A stretch of DNA of 8,382 nucleotides from Treponema sp. (GTDB lineage: Bacteria; Spirochaetota; Spirochaetia; Treponematales; Breznakiellaceae). Each line of letters starts with the position of its first letter. Position 1 is the stretch's first letter. A model generated the notes under the pieces. That model was given only the letters and a program-made list of their open reading frames with translations, was not told where the DNA came from and ran no database searches. Shown here one piece after another: positions 1 through 6,563 of the stretch. A program made the position numbers and the translations under genes. The stretch lies in the NCBI GenBank assembly GCA_009776715.1, contig WRNF01000014.1:5332-13713 (forward strand). The letters run 5' to 3'.

Positions 1-1596
1 CTTTCTGCGCTGGTAATTCCCTTAGGCATTGCATCAGAAGATGAAATTTATTCCCGCTTTTCCCCTTTGTTTTTTAAGCGCATTAAAAAATCGGTCATCA
101 CTGCAATTATTGCCTCTTCGTTATACGCATTGTTATTTTTGCTTGTGCAGCCGGTGGCGCAAAAATATGAAAAAGACATGCTTTTTAAAAGCGAAATGTA
201 CAATATTGCAAAAGAACAGGCATGGAACAGCGTAAAAGAGGAAAATTGGATAGAGGCATCGCAATTTATTGGCATATGCGACAGCGTGTGGCCTAACAAC
301 CCGGATCTGGAAAAACTGCAATCGGAAATAAAAATCAATATTGAAGAATTGCAATTTTATTCAGAAAACAAAACTTCGCTCATTTCTGAATTCAATCAAG
401 GCAGCGTTTTTGTATTGCCCGGCCAGAAAGAACCGCTTAATGCCAAAGATGCCATAATTCAAAGCGAAACTGCTTTTCAGGAAGGGAACTTTCTTGATGC
501 CCATTGGTTTGCCGTAATTGGCGAACGCATCTCCAGAATTGGCAGCCAGGAAAGAGAACAAGCCTCCAGGCTTGCCCTTCGCGCCTGGAATGAAATTGAA
601 AACCAAAGCCCTGGAGAACAGGAAACAAGTATTTATGCATTGCACCAAAAAAAATTAATTGGCTACGAGGCAATGGTCTCGGGTGAATGGATTCGCGCTT
701 TTTATATTTTTCAGGAATTGCAGCGTTCAAATCCCTACGATCCTGATATAGAGAACTTTCTAAAAGCAAGCGAGCAAAATACCAGGAATCTTGCTTTTTT
801 CCTGAATGAAATGGAGATTACGCCGGGGCAAACTTTTACCGGGGCATTGTTTTCTTTGCCCTTCGGCCATAACGGAATGCCTGGAAGATCTGTATTGCGG
901 GTTTCCAGCCTTAATTCTTCTATGGATTATGCTTACGGGCTGGGCATTGAATACATGCTTTTTGATGAACAATCTAATTTAATCCTTTCCATGGAAGCGC
1001 CTTATGCAAAATTTCTGCCGGTAACAATTGGAGATCAGCCTCAAACACTTGTGTTGCTGCGTGCGTTGGATTTTAAAAATGCCGAAAACCAGTGGGAACC
1101 CCGGTGGATGCAGAATGAAACTGAGTATAGTTCAGAACCGGCGCAAATTACCTTCAATATAAGTTATGATATGTTTTTGGCGCTTTCCCGTCTTAGGCAG
1201 GGAATATCGGGAATGTCTTTTAGCGAACTTTTATCGGCATCGCAAATAGCGGAATCAACAGGTTATATACCTCAGGTTTTTGAAGAAGAAATTATTAACC
1301 GCCTAAGCTTATGCGTTTTCTTTTTGCCGTTAACTGTAATTACTATTGCAATGGGGTGGGCATACCGCTCCAAAAAAAGATCTCGCTTTATATTTATTAT
1401 AATGTTATTTGTATTGCCGTTGCTTTTTAATGTAATAATTCATTTGTATCAAACCATTATTGGCATAATTGGCATTTCATTAATTTTAGCCCTTGGGTTT
1501 TCCGCCGCCCTTGCTTTAATGCTTGTTTTTGCTGCGGTCTTGTTTATAGGTTTTTTGTTTGTTCTTGCAGCCCAGCGCAGTACAGAAACGGCATGA
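1..1596 (+). CDS. Membrane protein of unknown function, 5' end outside window
   Basis: The reading frame is open to base 1, so the gene starts upstream. The first start-like codon inside the window is only a TTG at 67 with no ribosome binding site, and codons 1-22 before it read as sensible protein. About 531 residues are visible. A membrane segment lies at about residues 31-49 (KKSVITAIIASSLYALLFLL). A long soluble, mostly helical region follows, with TPR-like stretches rich in Trp, Ala and Glu (for example around EGNFLDAHWFAVIGER), and then a mixed region with beta character. The C-terminal 100 residues or so (about 1300-1590) hold three to four hydrophobic segments, ending in a short polar tail. 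This suggests a membrane-anchored protein with a large extracytoplasmic part. I do not recognise the family. Its TGA stop overlaps the ATG of the methyltransferase gene (ATGA at 1593-1596), so the two are probably cotranscribed and translationally coupled. Confidence 0.85.
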   Translation, partial: LSALVIPLGIASEDEIYSRFSPLFFKRIKKSVITAIIASSLYALLFLLVQPVAQKYEKDMLFKSEMYNIAKEQAWNSVKEENWIEASQFIGICDSVWPNNPDLEKLQSEIKINIEELQFYSENKTSLISEFNQGSVFVLPGQKEPLNAKDAIIQSETAFQEGNFLDAHWFAVIGERISRIGSQEREQASRLALRAWNEIENQSPGEQETSIYALHQKKLIGYEAMVSGEWIRAFYIFQELQRSNPYDPDIENFLKASEQNTRNLAFFLNEMEITPGQTFTGALFSLPFGHNGMPGRSVLRVSSLNSSMDYAYGLGIEYMLFDEQSNLILSMEAPYAKFLPVTIGDQPQTLVLLRALDFKNAENQWEPRWMQNETEYSSEPAQITFNISYDMFLALSRLRQGISGMSFSELLSASQIAESTGYIPQVFEEEIINRLSLCVFFLPLTVITIAMGWAYRSKKRSRFIFIIMLFVLPLLFNVIIHLYQTIIGIIGISLILALGFSAALALMLVFAAVLFIGFLFVLAAQRSTETA

Positions 1597-1925
1597 TCCC
1601 TTTACAGAAACTGGAAAAACTCCCCCGCTCTCTTCTTTTGCGAAAAGCGGCAAATGTGGTAAGAAACACTGAAAAGCGGTTCATTGTTTCCGGAAAAATT
1701 CCTCCTGAAGAATTGGAATATTTAAGCAAATTAATGAAGCTGCTGACAGGCATGCTGGCAACTGGCGGATTATTCTCCGAGGCAGAAGCACTGGCATTTA
1801 AAAATGCCCAGGAATGTTTTGCGGATGCAACAGGATGCGAAACTGAAATTCGCCGCAGCCTTAATGCCCTTTACCAAATTCTTCTTACGCACAGGCCGTT
1901 TTCAGGCGGATTGGGATTTTTATGA
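1593..1925 (+). CDS. N-terminal part of a split TrmH/SpoU-family RNA methyltransferase
   Basis: This 110-residue frame starts at an ATG that overlaps the upstream stop. It reads as a coherent helical protein (RKAANVVRNTEKRF, EELEYLSKLMKLLTGML, RRSLNALYQILL) up to about base 1886. It then turns into an implausible tail (THRPFSGGLGFL) and stops at TGA 1923-1925. The frame one base ahead becomes protein-like at the same place (RTGRFQADWDFYEQ) and runs into the SpoU catalytic domain. I infer that this is the N-terminal substrate-recognition region of one protein of about 284 residues. A single extra base at about 1881-1900 separates it from its catalytic half. Alternatives are a sequencing error or a true +1 frameshift site. 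On its own this piece has no catalytic motif. Confidence 0.72.
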   Translation: MIPLQKLEKLPRSLLLRKAANVVRNTEKRFIVSGKIPPEELEYLSKLMKLLTGMLATGGLFSEAEALAFKNAQECFADATGCETEIRRSLNALYQILLTHRPFSGGLGFL

Positions 1926-2448
1926 ACAGGGAGGCGCCCTGGATTCTACAAAACGGCGTATTTTCCCTGGAATGCAGGTTTATTTTGAAGACATACGCTC
2001 TCCGTATAATGTAGGCGCTATGTTCAGGGCAGCCGAATCTTTTGGGGCAGAAAAAATTTGGCTTTCTCCGCTCTGCGCCGATCCCCGGCATAAACGGGCT
2101 GAACGCACTGCCATGGGCTGCATTGATGTTATTCCCTGGGAAAGGTTTCCCTGCAGCCCTTTTGCTGAATCAGAAAATGCCGCAATTTCCGCATCTTCTT
2201 TTTCCGCCGGCCCCTTTTTTGCCCTTGAAAACGGCGGTTTCCCGCTGGCAGATTTTTCTTTTCCCTCCCGCGGCATTTTAATCGCCGGCTCCGAAGAACT
2301 TGGAGTAAGCCCGCAGGCCCTGGCCGCCGCAGACGCCTCGCTGGGAAGAGTGAGCATTCCTGTTTACGGCGCCAAAGGTTCACTTAACGTATCGGTGGCC
2401 TTCGGCATTGTGATGCAGGCCTGGGCCGCGAAGCAAAACCAAAGGTAA
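1804..2448 (+). CDS. TrmH/SpoU-family RNA 2'-O-methyltransferase, catalytic part
   Basis: SpoU (SPOUT superfamily) enzymes transfer a methyl group from S-adenosylmethionine to a ribose 2'-OH of tRNA or rRNA through a trefoil knot fold. All three family motifs are present. Motif 1 is EDIRSPYNVGAMFRAAESFG (residues 62-81, with Asn69). Motif 2 is GILIAGSEELGVS. Motif 3 is VSIPVYGAKGSLNVSVAFG near the C-terminus. The typical phrase RAERTAMGC is also there. The ATG at 1804 is an arbitrary frame start: residues 1 to about 28 look like an out-of-frame shadow of the overlapping 1593 frame, and true coding probably begins near 1888. The N-terminal part is in the other frame, so as written the protein would not be made in one piece. 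The exact target nucleotide cannot be told. The gene ends 8 bases before the convergent nudC stop. Confidence 0.85.
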   Translation: MPRNVLRMQQDAKLKFAAALMPFTKFFLRTGRFQADWDFYEQGGALDSTKRRIFPGMQVYFEDIRSPYNVGAMFRAAESFGAEKIWLSPLCADPRHKRAERTAMGCIDVIPWERFPCSPFAESENAAISASSFSAGPFFALENGGFPLADFSFPSRGILIAGSEELGVSPQALAAADASLGRVSIPVYGAKGSLNVSVAFGIVMQAWAAKQNQR

Positions 2449-2456
2449 GCAGGGGT

Positions 2457-3236
2457 TTAAAGCCTTCCTTTCTGCCAGGCATCAATCAATAAGCGCGATA
2501 CCGATCCGGGCCGCGGCAGAGTGGGCAAATTATTGCGGCTGAACCATCGTGCATCATCAATTTCAATGCCGTCGGGCGTGATTGAACCGGATTCGTAACG
2601 GGCCGAAAAACCTGCCATTAAGGAATTAGGGAAAGGCCAGGGTTGTGATGTTATATACCGAGTGTCTCGGGTTTTTATGCCTGTTTCTTCATAGATTTCC
2701 CGAAAGACGGCTTCCTCGAGCGTTTCTCCCGCTTCGGCAAAACCGGCAATAAGGCTGTACATACCTGGCGTAAATTTTTTATTGTGCGCAAGAAGGATTT
2801 GTTCCTTATCGTTCATTATTATTGTGATAACTGCTGGGGTTATGCGCGGAAATTCCATGCGCCCGCAGGCTGGGCAAAGGCGCGCCAGTTCCCCTGGAGC
2901 ATCCAGGTTTTTCTTGCCGCAGCTCCCGCAAAAACGGGATTCCCGGCGCCATTGGGCAATGTGGAAAGCTCTTAACATTCTGCTGTTTAAGCCGGTTTCC
3001 TGTGAAATAATTTGGCGGACGGGGACTGCTTGCCAGCAGGTGGGCAATATCGTTTCGGAAGGAATGGAAACGCAGTAAATAAGCCCTTTATCGGTAATGC
3101 CTGGAATAGAAAAGACATCTGAAAAAGGGAACTCTTCGGCAAAAGCCAATGGTATTTCCGGTTCCGCAGCAGAAGAAGGCTTCCCAACCGGCATCAGTAA
3201 AGAATCATTTTGAAAGAAAAATGCAACAGCGCTCAT
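2457..3236 (-). CDS. nudC: NAD+ diphosphatase, Nudix hydrolase NudC
   Basis: NudC cleaves NAD(H) to NMN(H) and AMP and removes NAD caps from RNA 5' ends in the cytoplasm. With the start at 3236 it has 259 residues, matching the family's usual length of about 257. Cys103/Cys106 (CGSC) and Cys121/Cys124 (CPAC) form the zinc ribbon. The connecting segment FPRITPAVI follows. The Nudix box at 165-187 fits GX5EX7REUXEEXGU exactly, with the metal-binding REIYEE core. SQPWPFPNS at 197-205 is the signature that marks NADH-pyrophosphatase-type Nudix proteins. An ATG nine codons upstream (3263) is also in frame, but only the inner ATG has a good Shine-Dalgarno (AAGGG at 3244-3248, 7-base spacer). The gene lies 72 bases downstream of ogt on the same strand, probably in one operon. 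It is intact. Confidence 0.93.
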   Translation of the reverse strand: MSAVAFFFQNDSLLMPVGKPSSAAEPEIPLAFAEEFPFSDVFSIPGITDKGLIYCVSIPSETILPTCWQAVPVRQIISQETGLNSRMLRAFHIAQWRRESRFCGSCGKKNLDAPGELARLCPACGRMEFPRITPAVITIIMNDKEQILLAHNKKFTPGMYSLIAGFAEAGETLEEAVFREIYEETGIKTRDTRYITSQPWPFPNSLMAGFSARYESGSITPDGIEIDDARWFSRNNLPTLPRPGSVSRLLIDAWQKGRL

Positions 3237-3243
3237 ATTAATA

Positions 3244-3248
3244 CCCTT
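3244..3248 (-). promoter_or_regulatory. Ribosome binding site choosing the nudC start
   Basis: On the minus strand AAGGG precedes the ATG at 3236 by 7 bases. The alternative ATG at 3263 has only AT-rich sequence before it. This favours the shorter NudC. Confidence 0.6.
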
Positions 3249-3308
3249 AAATAATTCTATCATAGATATACAATTAAATAAATAGCCTGTGCAAATTTTA
3301 CCTTGTCT

Positions 3309-3788
3309 TTAAAAGCCCCGGTTGTTTTGTTCTAAATCGAGCAAATATTGTTTTATGCGTAAACCTCCTCCGTAACCGGTTAGGCTGCCGTCTTTGCCTA
3401 TTACACGGTGGCAAGGGATAATGATTGATACCTGATTGCAATGATTGGCCATGCCTACCGCCCTGACTGCTTTTGGCCTGCCGATGCGCACAGCAATGTC
3501 CTGATACGATCTTGTTTCTCCGTAAGGAATGTTTTGCAATGCAGACCATACAGCTTTTTGAAATTCAGTTCCATGAAGAGCAAGCGGAACGGAAAATTCC
3601 CTTCGGCTGCCTCTTAGGTATTCCTCAATTTGCATTGCCGTGTTTTTTAATAAGGGTGTTTGTCTATGACTGGCATCTTTCAACTTTAGGTTTCCGAAAA
3701 AAAGCCCTGCAATTGCATTGTTTTCTTCAACAAGGGTAATTTTTATCTTATTTTCATTGTAACAGTAATACAAGCGAAATTTATTCAT
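3309..3788 (-). CDS. ogt: Methylated-DNA--protein-cysteine S-methyltransferase (Ogt type)
   Basis: This suicide DNA-repair protein moves the alkyl group from O6-alkylguanine (and O4-alkylthymine) onto its own cysteine. It has 159 residues, the normal length for a stand-alone Ogt without an Ada-type N-terminal regulatory domain. The acceptor is Cys126 in IIIPCHRVIG. The helix-turn-helix that carries the arginine finger includes KAVRAVGMANH with Arg109. The upstream family phrase GTEFQKAVWSALQNIPYGET is at 73-92. The active-site loop continues with GSLTGYGGGLRIKQYLLDLE. The start is supported by AGAAGG (3794-3799) with a 5-base spacer. The usual asparagine hinge and PCHRV are intact, so the protein should be functional. 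nudC follows it on the same strand. No Ada box can be asserted in the upstream spacer. Confidence 0.95.
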   Translation of the reverse strand: MNKFRLYYCYNENKIKITLVEENNAIAGLFFGNLKLKDASHRQTPLLKNTAMQIEEYLRGSRREFSVPLALHGTEFQKAVWSALQNIPYGETRSYQDIAVRIGRPKAVRAVGMANHCNQVSIIIPCHRVIGKDGSLTGYGGGLRIKQYLLDLEQNNRGF

Positions 3789-4070
3789 TTTAACCTTCTA
3801 AATATTTGTACATTTTTTCTGGTTTGTCAAGCAAGGTTTGACTTTTTTGTCGGCTGGAATTGACTTTTTGCCGAGAATTAGTTTTTATATTGATAAGTTA
3901 AAAATGAAGAATACAGGGGCATAAACAATCTGTAAACTAAAAAAAATATAATTTTTTAAAAAACATAAAAATTAGCTCTTTTTTTTGCATAATAATATGG
4001 TAATGAAAAAAATTACTTCTTTATTCCATGTGAAGATAGGAACAAATTATATTGTTTAAGGAGCAAAATT
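3789..4070. other. AT-rich divergent spacer between ogt and the GHKL gene
   Basis: This 282-base stretch has no convincing gene. It must hold the promoters for ogt (leftward) and the GHKL gene (rightward). A perfect TATAAT at 3947-3952 (+) has no good -35 partner at the right distance. AAGGAG at 4058-4063 with a 7-base spacer is the ribosome binding site of the 4071 gene. Base composition falls sharply to A+T-rich here, marking the edge of the accessory part. Confidence 0.5.
3838..3881 (+). repeat. Two tandem copies of a 22-base unit beginning TTGACTTTTT
   Basis: TTGACTTTTTTGTCGG at 3838 and TTGACTTTTTGCCGAG at 3860 start 22 bases apart, about two helical turns. Just before them GTCAA at 3827-3831 is complementary to TTGAC at 3838-3842 across a 7-base loop. 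The spacing could suit a DNA-binding protein acting on ogt, which starts 50 bases away, but it could also be chance or a pair of -35-like boxes. Confidence 0.45.
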
Positions 4071-4568
4071 ATGGAAACGAAAGTTATTAACCATATTGAT
4101 ATACACGTACCAGCAACGTGGGGTGTGCATTGGGATGAAATGAAAACCGCAAGAGATTTCTTGCAAAATTTCTATGATGCCAACAAAGTAAATGACATAA
4201 AAGTACATGTTGATGAAAATACAGTACAGTTTTATGCCCCGGGAAAGTTTGACTATAAAAATCTTCTGTACGTACGTTCTACAAAAACAAACAACCCGGA
4301 TACAATCGGAAAATATGGCGAAGGATTTAAAGCAAGCCTGCTTAATGCAATGCGGAACTGGAATTGCAGCGTTGAAATGTATGTTGGAAATAAAAAACTG
4401 CGTTTTTATTTTAAAGATATGGAATTCGATGATTCCGATGACAAGATTATTATCTGTGAACTTTCGGAAATAGACCCAATACAGGGTACACGGCTTGTTG
4501 TGGGAAATTGCAATTCAAGGTTGATTACGGAATTTAAATTTGGCCTAAAACACTTTTATGTGGAATGA
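4071..4568 (+). CDS. Small GHKL-type (HSP90-like) ATPase-domain protein
   Basis: This 165-residue protein consists almost only of a GHKL ATP-binding fold. The N-box is ARDFLQNFYDAN (27-38), with the metal-binding Asn33 and the usual D-A that follows. The position that is normally the catalytic Glu in this box is Asp29. The G1 region is reduced to YAPGKFD (55-61). The ATP-lid glycines are in GKYGEGFKASLL (80-91). QGTRLVV (138-144) corresponds to the late GT strand. Strand residues after it end at HFYVE. No kinase, MutL or gyrase partner domain is attached. AAGGAG with a 7-base spacer gives a strong start. The frame stops at TGA 4566, but coherent coding continues in another frame, so the protein may be prematurely ended. 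GHKL ATPases occur in several anti-phage systems; a defence role here is inference only. Confidence 0.72.
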   Translation: METKVINHIDIHVPATWGVHWDEMKTARDFLQNFYDANKVNDIKVHVDENTVQFYAPGKFDYKNLLYVRSTKTNNPDTIGKYGEGFKASLLNAMRNWNCSVEMYVGNKKLRFYFKDMEFDDSDDKIIICELSEIDPIQGTRLVVGNCNSRLITEFKFGLKHFYVE

Positions 4569-4728
4569 AATTTCCTTGAAAATTCAAGGCGAAAGAAAAG
4601 AAATCATATTAAATGATAATATAGAAGAATTATTTGAAAATTTGCCGAAAGAAAAAATGAAGGAAATTCTAATGAGCATACCTCAGGAAGAATGCCTAAA
4701 ATTATTAAAGATGAATGGGGTATTGTAA
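4558..4728 (+). pseudogene. Frameshifted tail of the GHKL protein, or a small overlapping gene
   Basis: A 56-residue frame overlaps the end of the GHKL gene. It reads like real protein, with MWNEISLKIQGERKEIILN followed by two amphipathic helices (NIEELFENLPKEKMKEILMS and PQEECLKLLKMNGVL). Its frame has a TAA at 4546, so if it once belonged to the GHKL gene the change of frame lies between 4549 and 4566. Loss of one T from the TTTT run at 4554-4557 would join the two as one protein of about 220 residues. Alternatively it is a translationally coupled small gene starting at ATG 4558, but no ribosome binding site precedes that ATG. Confidence 0.5.
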
Positions 4729-4781
4729 TGATACGGCTTTTGCATTATTCTTAGTAAAATGCAATTATGGAGAAAATTGAG

Positions 4782-5312
4782 ATGGGCGATGATAAAATAT
4801 TTTTCAAGATAAATTCTTTTTCAAATATTTCTCAAAATCCCTTTGATTATAAAGATAATCCTGATTTTTCTTTTGTTCAAAACGGATCATTAATTATAGT
4901 AGAAAATGAACAGATTCAATTGTGCTTTAGTGCAGCAATTCAAATAGAATATTTTGACAAGAAAACAAATGAAAAAGTTGACATAATAAAAGAATGCAAT
5001 TTTGATGTTTTTGAATTGATAATTAACAACAATCTTGAATCGTTATATCAAAAGTTGAAGGAGTTTAATAAAAAAGAAATATATCATGATTGGAATTTAG
5101 AACTGCTCACTGTAAAGGAAGCAACCGAGTTATCCGGGTTAGGGAAATATATTGGACGATCTTTAAATGAAATATTGAATGAATTTCCAAATGCTGATAT
5201 TATAAAAGAAGATTTTTTAAGTTATGCTAATGAACCAGAATATTGTTTTATTTCGTTTCAATTTAAGGATAACAAGGCAGTCGAGATTTCATTTTTAGAT
5301 GATTATTATTAA
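4782..5312 (+). CDS. Hypothetical acidic protein
   Basis: I do not recognise this protein of about 176 residues. The start at 4782 is preferred because GGAG (4769-4772) lies 9 bases before it. The in-frame ATG at 4767 overlaps that GGAG and has no site of its own. The protein has no signal peptide or membrane segment. It has an N-terminal beta-rich part (FSFVQNGSLIIVENEQIQLC), a central lysine/glutamate-rich helical part, and a C-terminal segment LGKYIGRSLNEILNEFPNAD followed by strands ending in EISFLDDYY. Size, acidity and position next to other orphan genes resemble immunity or antitoxin-like proteins, but no motif supports that. It is strongly A+T-rich and lies 54 bases after the GHKL tail, possibly in the same transcript. 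The frame is intact. Confidence 0.7.
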   Translation: MGDDKIFFKINSFSNISQNPFDYKDNPDFSFVQNGSLIIVENEQIQLCFSAAIQIEYFDKKTNEKVDIIKECNFDVFELIINNNLESLYQKLKEFNKKEIYHDWNLELLTVKEATELSGLGKYIGRSLNEILNEFPNADIIKEDFLSYANEPEYCFISFQFKDNKAVEISFLDDYY

Positions 5313-5375
5313 TGGGGATGAGAAGCATAAGGAAATCCAGCCTTGACATGTTCTGTTATTTTTTTGAATTAATAT

Positions 5376-5522
5376 TTAGGGAGTACTTATATTTCCTTGC
5401 AGTATATAGCCAGCCCAATAATAAGGATGTTCGTAATTGGTCTTTGTATTTTCCAACCTAGATAACGTCCACTTTTCCAGTTCATGAGCTTCTTTTGTAA
5501 AACCGTTTTCCTTTATAATAAT
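5376..5522 (-). pseudogene. C-terminal end of the CHAT protease in a shifted frame
   Basis: On the minus strand, the frame one base ahead of the main CHAT frame is open from 5522 to TAA at 5376-5378. It encodes 48 residues that include KENGFTKEAHELEKWTLSRL and then HPYYWAGYILQGN. A terminal HPYYWA-type phrase followed by a hydrophobic strand and Gly is the normal end of CHAT domains. The main frame instead ends in an odd basic tail (KGKRFYKRSS) at 5482. Removing one base near AAAGGAAAAC (about 5506-5516) would restore NYYKENGFTK and the normal ending. Confidence 0.75.
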
Positions 5523-6471
5523 TTAATAACTGAAGACAAGTCTCTATTTTTTTTACATAATCCTTCGCATTTGAAAGAGCCTGAATTTTATTCATTTTGT
5601 CAACAAGCAGGTACTTGTAAAACCGCTCCATCAATATTGCGCTGGATAGATCATCAACGCTCCATAATGTACAAATCAGTGAACGTACTCCTGTAAGTTC
5701 AAATGCACGGCGTAACCCTTTTATGCCTTCACCGTTTTTTATTTCTCCTAGCCCTGTTTGGCAGGCTGACAATACCAGTAAATCGGTATTTGACAAATCA
5801 AGGCTTAATAACTCTTTTGCATTTAATATGCCGTCTCCATATTCTTTTAATGGTTTTTTCATGTCCGATTCCAGCCAATTTTGAACCCCTGCAAAAGCCA
5901 GACCGCAGCGTATTAATGGGTCTTCCGCCCTTATGTTGGGAATATCCATAGATATCGGTTTTAAGTCTTCCTCAGAAAATTTATTATCTTCAAAGGCAAA
6001 CCCATGTGTGGATATGTGGATAATATCATGCGAGCCGATTTTTTCTAATACGTACTTCTTTGCATCAATTTTTAATCGTTTTTCTTTTTTACCATTAAAA
6101 ATTCTATCAAGAGCGGCTGCTTCCGCTTCTGCAAACGGAAGAGGCTTAAATAATTCTTCCTGTGTATTATGTATATCACGCGACTGTCTTGATATAATAC
6201 CGCGATGCTCATCTGGTTTATTATCGTCTTCTGCTTGTGTAATAATATCGTCAGGCAATTTATACAAGGGATCTGCTAGTATTGCGGCACTTTTGTAGCC
6301 CTCAAAAGATTTATTCCAATTTTCTGGCCGTAAGATGTCCCTGCCTGATGAAAGGTAACTGACTGAATACATATCAGAAAGTCTTTTTCCTTTTTCATTA
6401 AGCAATAATTCAAATGGCAGTTTGTAAAGTTCACCGTCCGGAGCAATGTAAAATATCATCAATTTTTTCAA
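5482..6471 (-). CDS. CHAT-domain caspase-like cysteine protease, truncated
   Basis: CHAT domains are caspase-like peptidases, often fused to TPR repeats or other sensors, and act in bacterial defence or programmed-death systems. The 329-residue frame starts at a TTG and goes straight into the domain opening YIAPDGELYKLPFELLL, so the usual N-terminal region is missing. The catalytic His156 is in IHISTHGFAF and the Cys237 is in LVLSACQTGLGEI. The later phrases EGIKGLRRAFELTGVRSL and CTLWSVDD are also typical, so the core dyad is intact. The true C-terminus lies in another frame to 5376. Just upstream of the start, the same frame has a TAG at 6475-6477 and a second minus-strand frame reads SNAIAIEKIDDI directly before the domain. 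The gene therefore looks like a decayed or rearranged remnant of a larger protease. Substrate and partner are unknown. Confidence 0.85.
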   Translation of the reverse strand: MKKLMIFYIAPDGELYKLPFELLLNEKGKRLSDMYSVSYLSSGRDILRPENWNKSFEGYKSAAILADPLYKLPDDIITQAEDDNKPDEHRGIISRQSRDIHNTQEELFKPLPFAEAEAAALDRIFNGKKEKRLKIDAKKYVLEKIGSHDIIHISTHGFAFEDNKFSEEDLKPISMDIPNIRAEDPLIRCGLAFAGVQNWLESDMKKPLKEYGDGILNAKELLSLDLSNTDLLVLSACQTGLGEIKNGEGIKGLRRAFELTGVRSLICTLWSVDDLSSAILMERFYKYLLVDKMNKIQALSNAKDYVKKIETCLQLLNYYKGKRFYKRSS

Positions 6472-6507
6472 TTGCTATTGCATTACTTTGATTAATACCA
6501 TCGTCTG

Positions 6508-6514
6508 CTCCCCT
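6508..6514 (-). promoter_or_regulatory. Strong ribosome binding site before an interrupted CHAT start
   Basis: AGGGGAG on the minus strand sits 6 bases before ATG 6499-6501. That ATG is in the CHAT frame but meets TAG after eight codons (MVLIKVMQ, stop at 6475-6477). CHAT coding resumes two codons later at TTG 6471. This may be the original or a newly created start that has been cut by a nonsense codon, or a short leader peptide. Confidence 0.45.
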
Positions 6515-6563
6515 CGTAACTGCAACCGGTTCTAGTGATGGAGTTTATAATTTTTCTCAGAAA

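Noticed and set aside
437..769. Minus-strand frames inside the first gene
   Set aside because: They overlap a long, coherent membrane-protein frame and look compositionally random.
67..1596. TTG at base 67 as the start of the first gene
   Set aside because: No ribosome binding site precedes it, and the frame is open and protein-like from base 1, so the gene is cut by the window edge.
1980..2357. 125-residue minus-strand frame opposite the SpoU gene
   Set aside because: It lies wholly antisense to a domain with clear SpoU motifs and has low-complexity Ala/Lys/Ser content, as expected of a shadow frame.
3473..3739. Plus-strand frame within ogt
   Set aside because: Antisense to the Ogt active-site region. 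No ribosome binding site and no family features.
5703..6298. Plus-strand frames opposite the CHAT gene
   Set aside because: CHAT motifs on the minus strand explain the coding signal; these are shadows.
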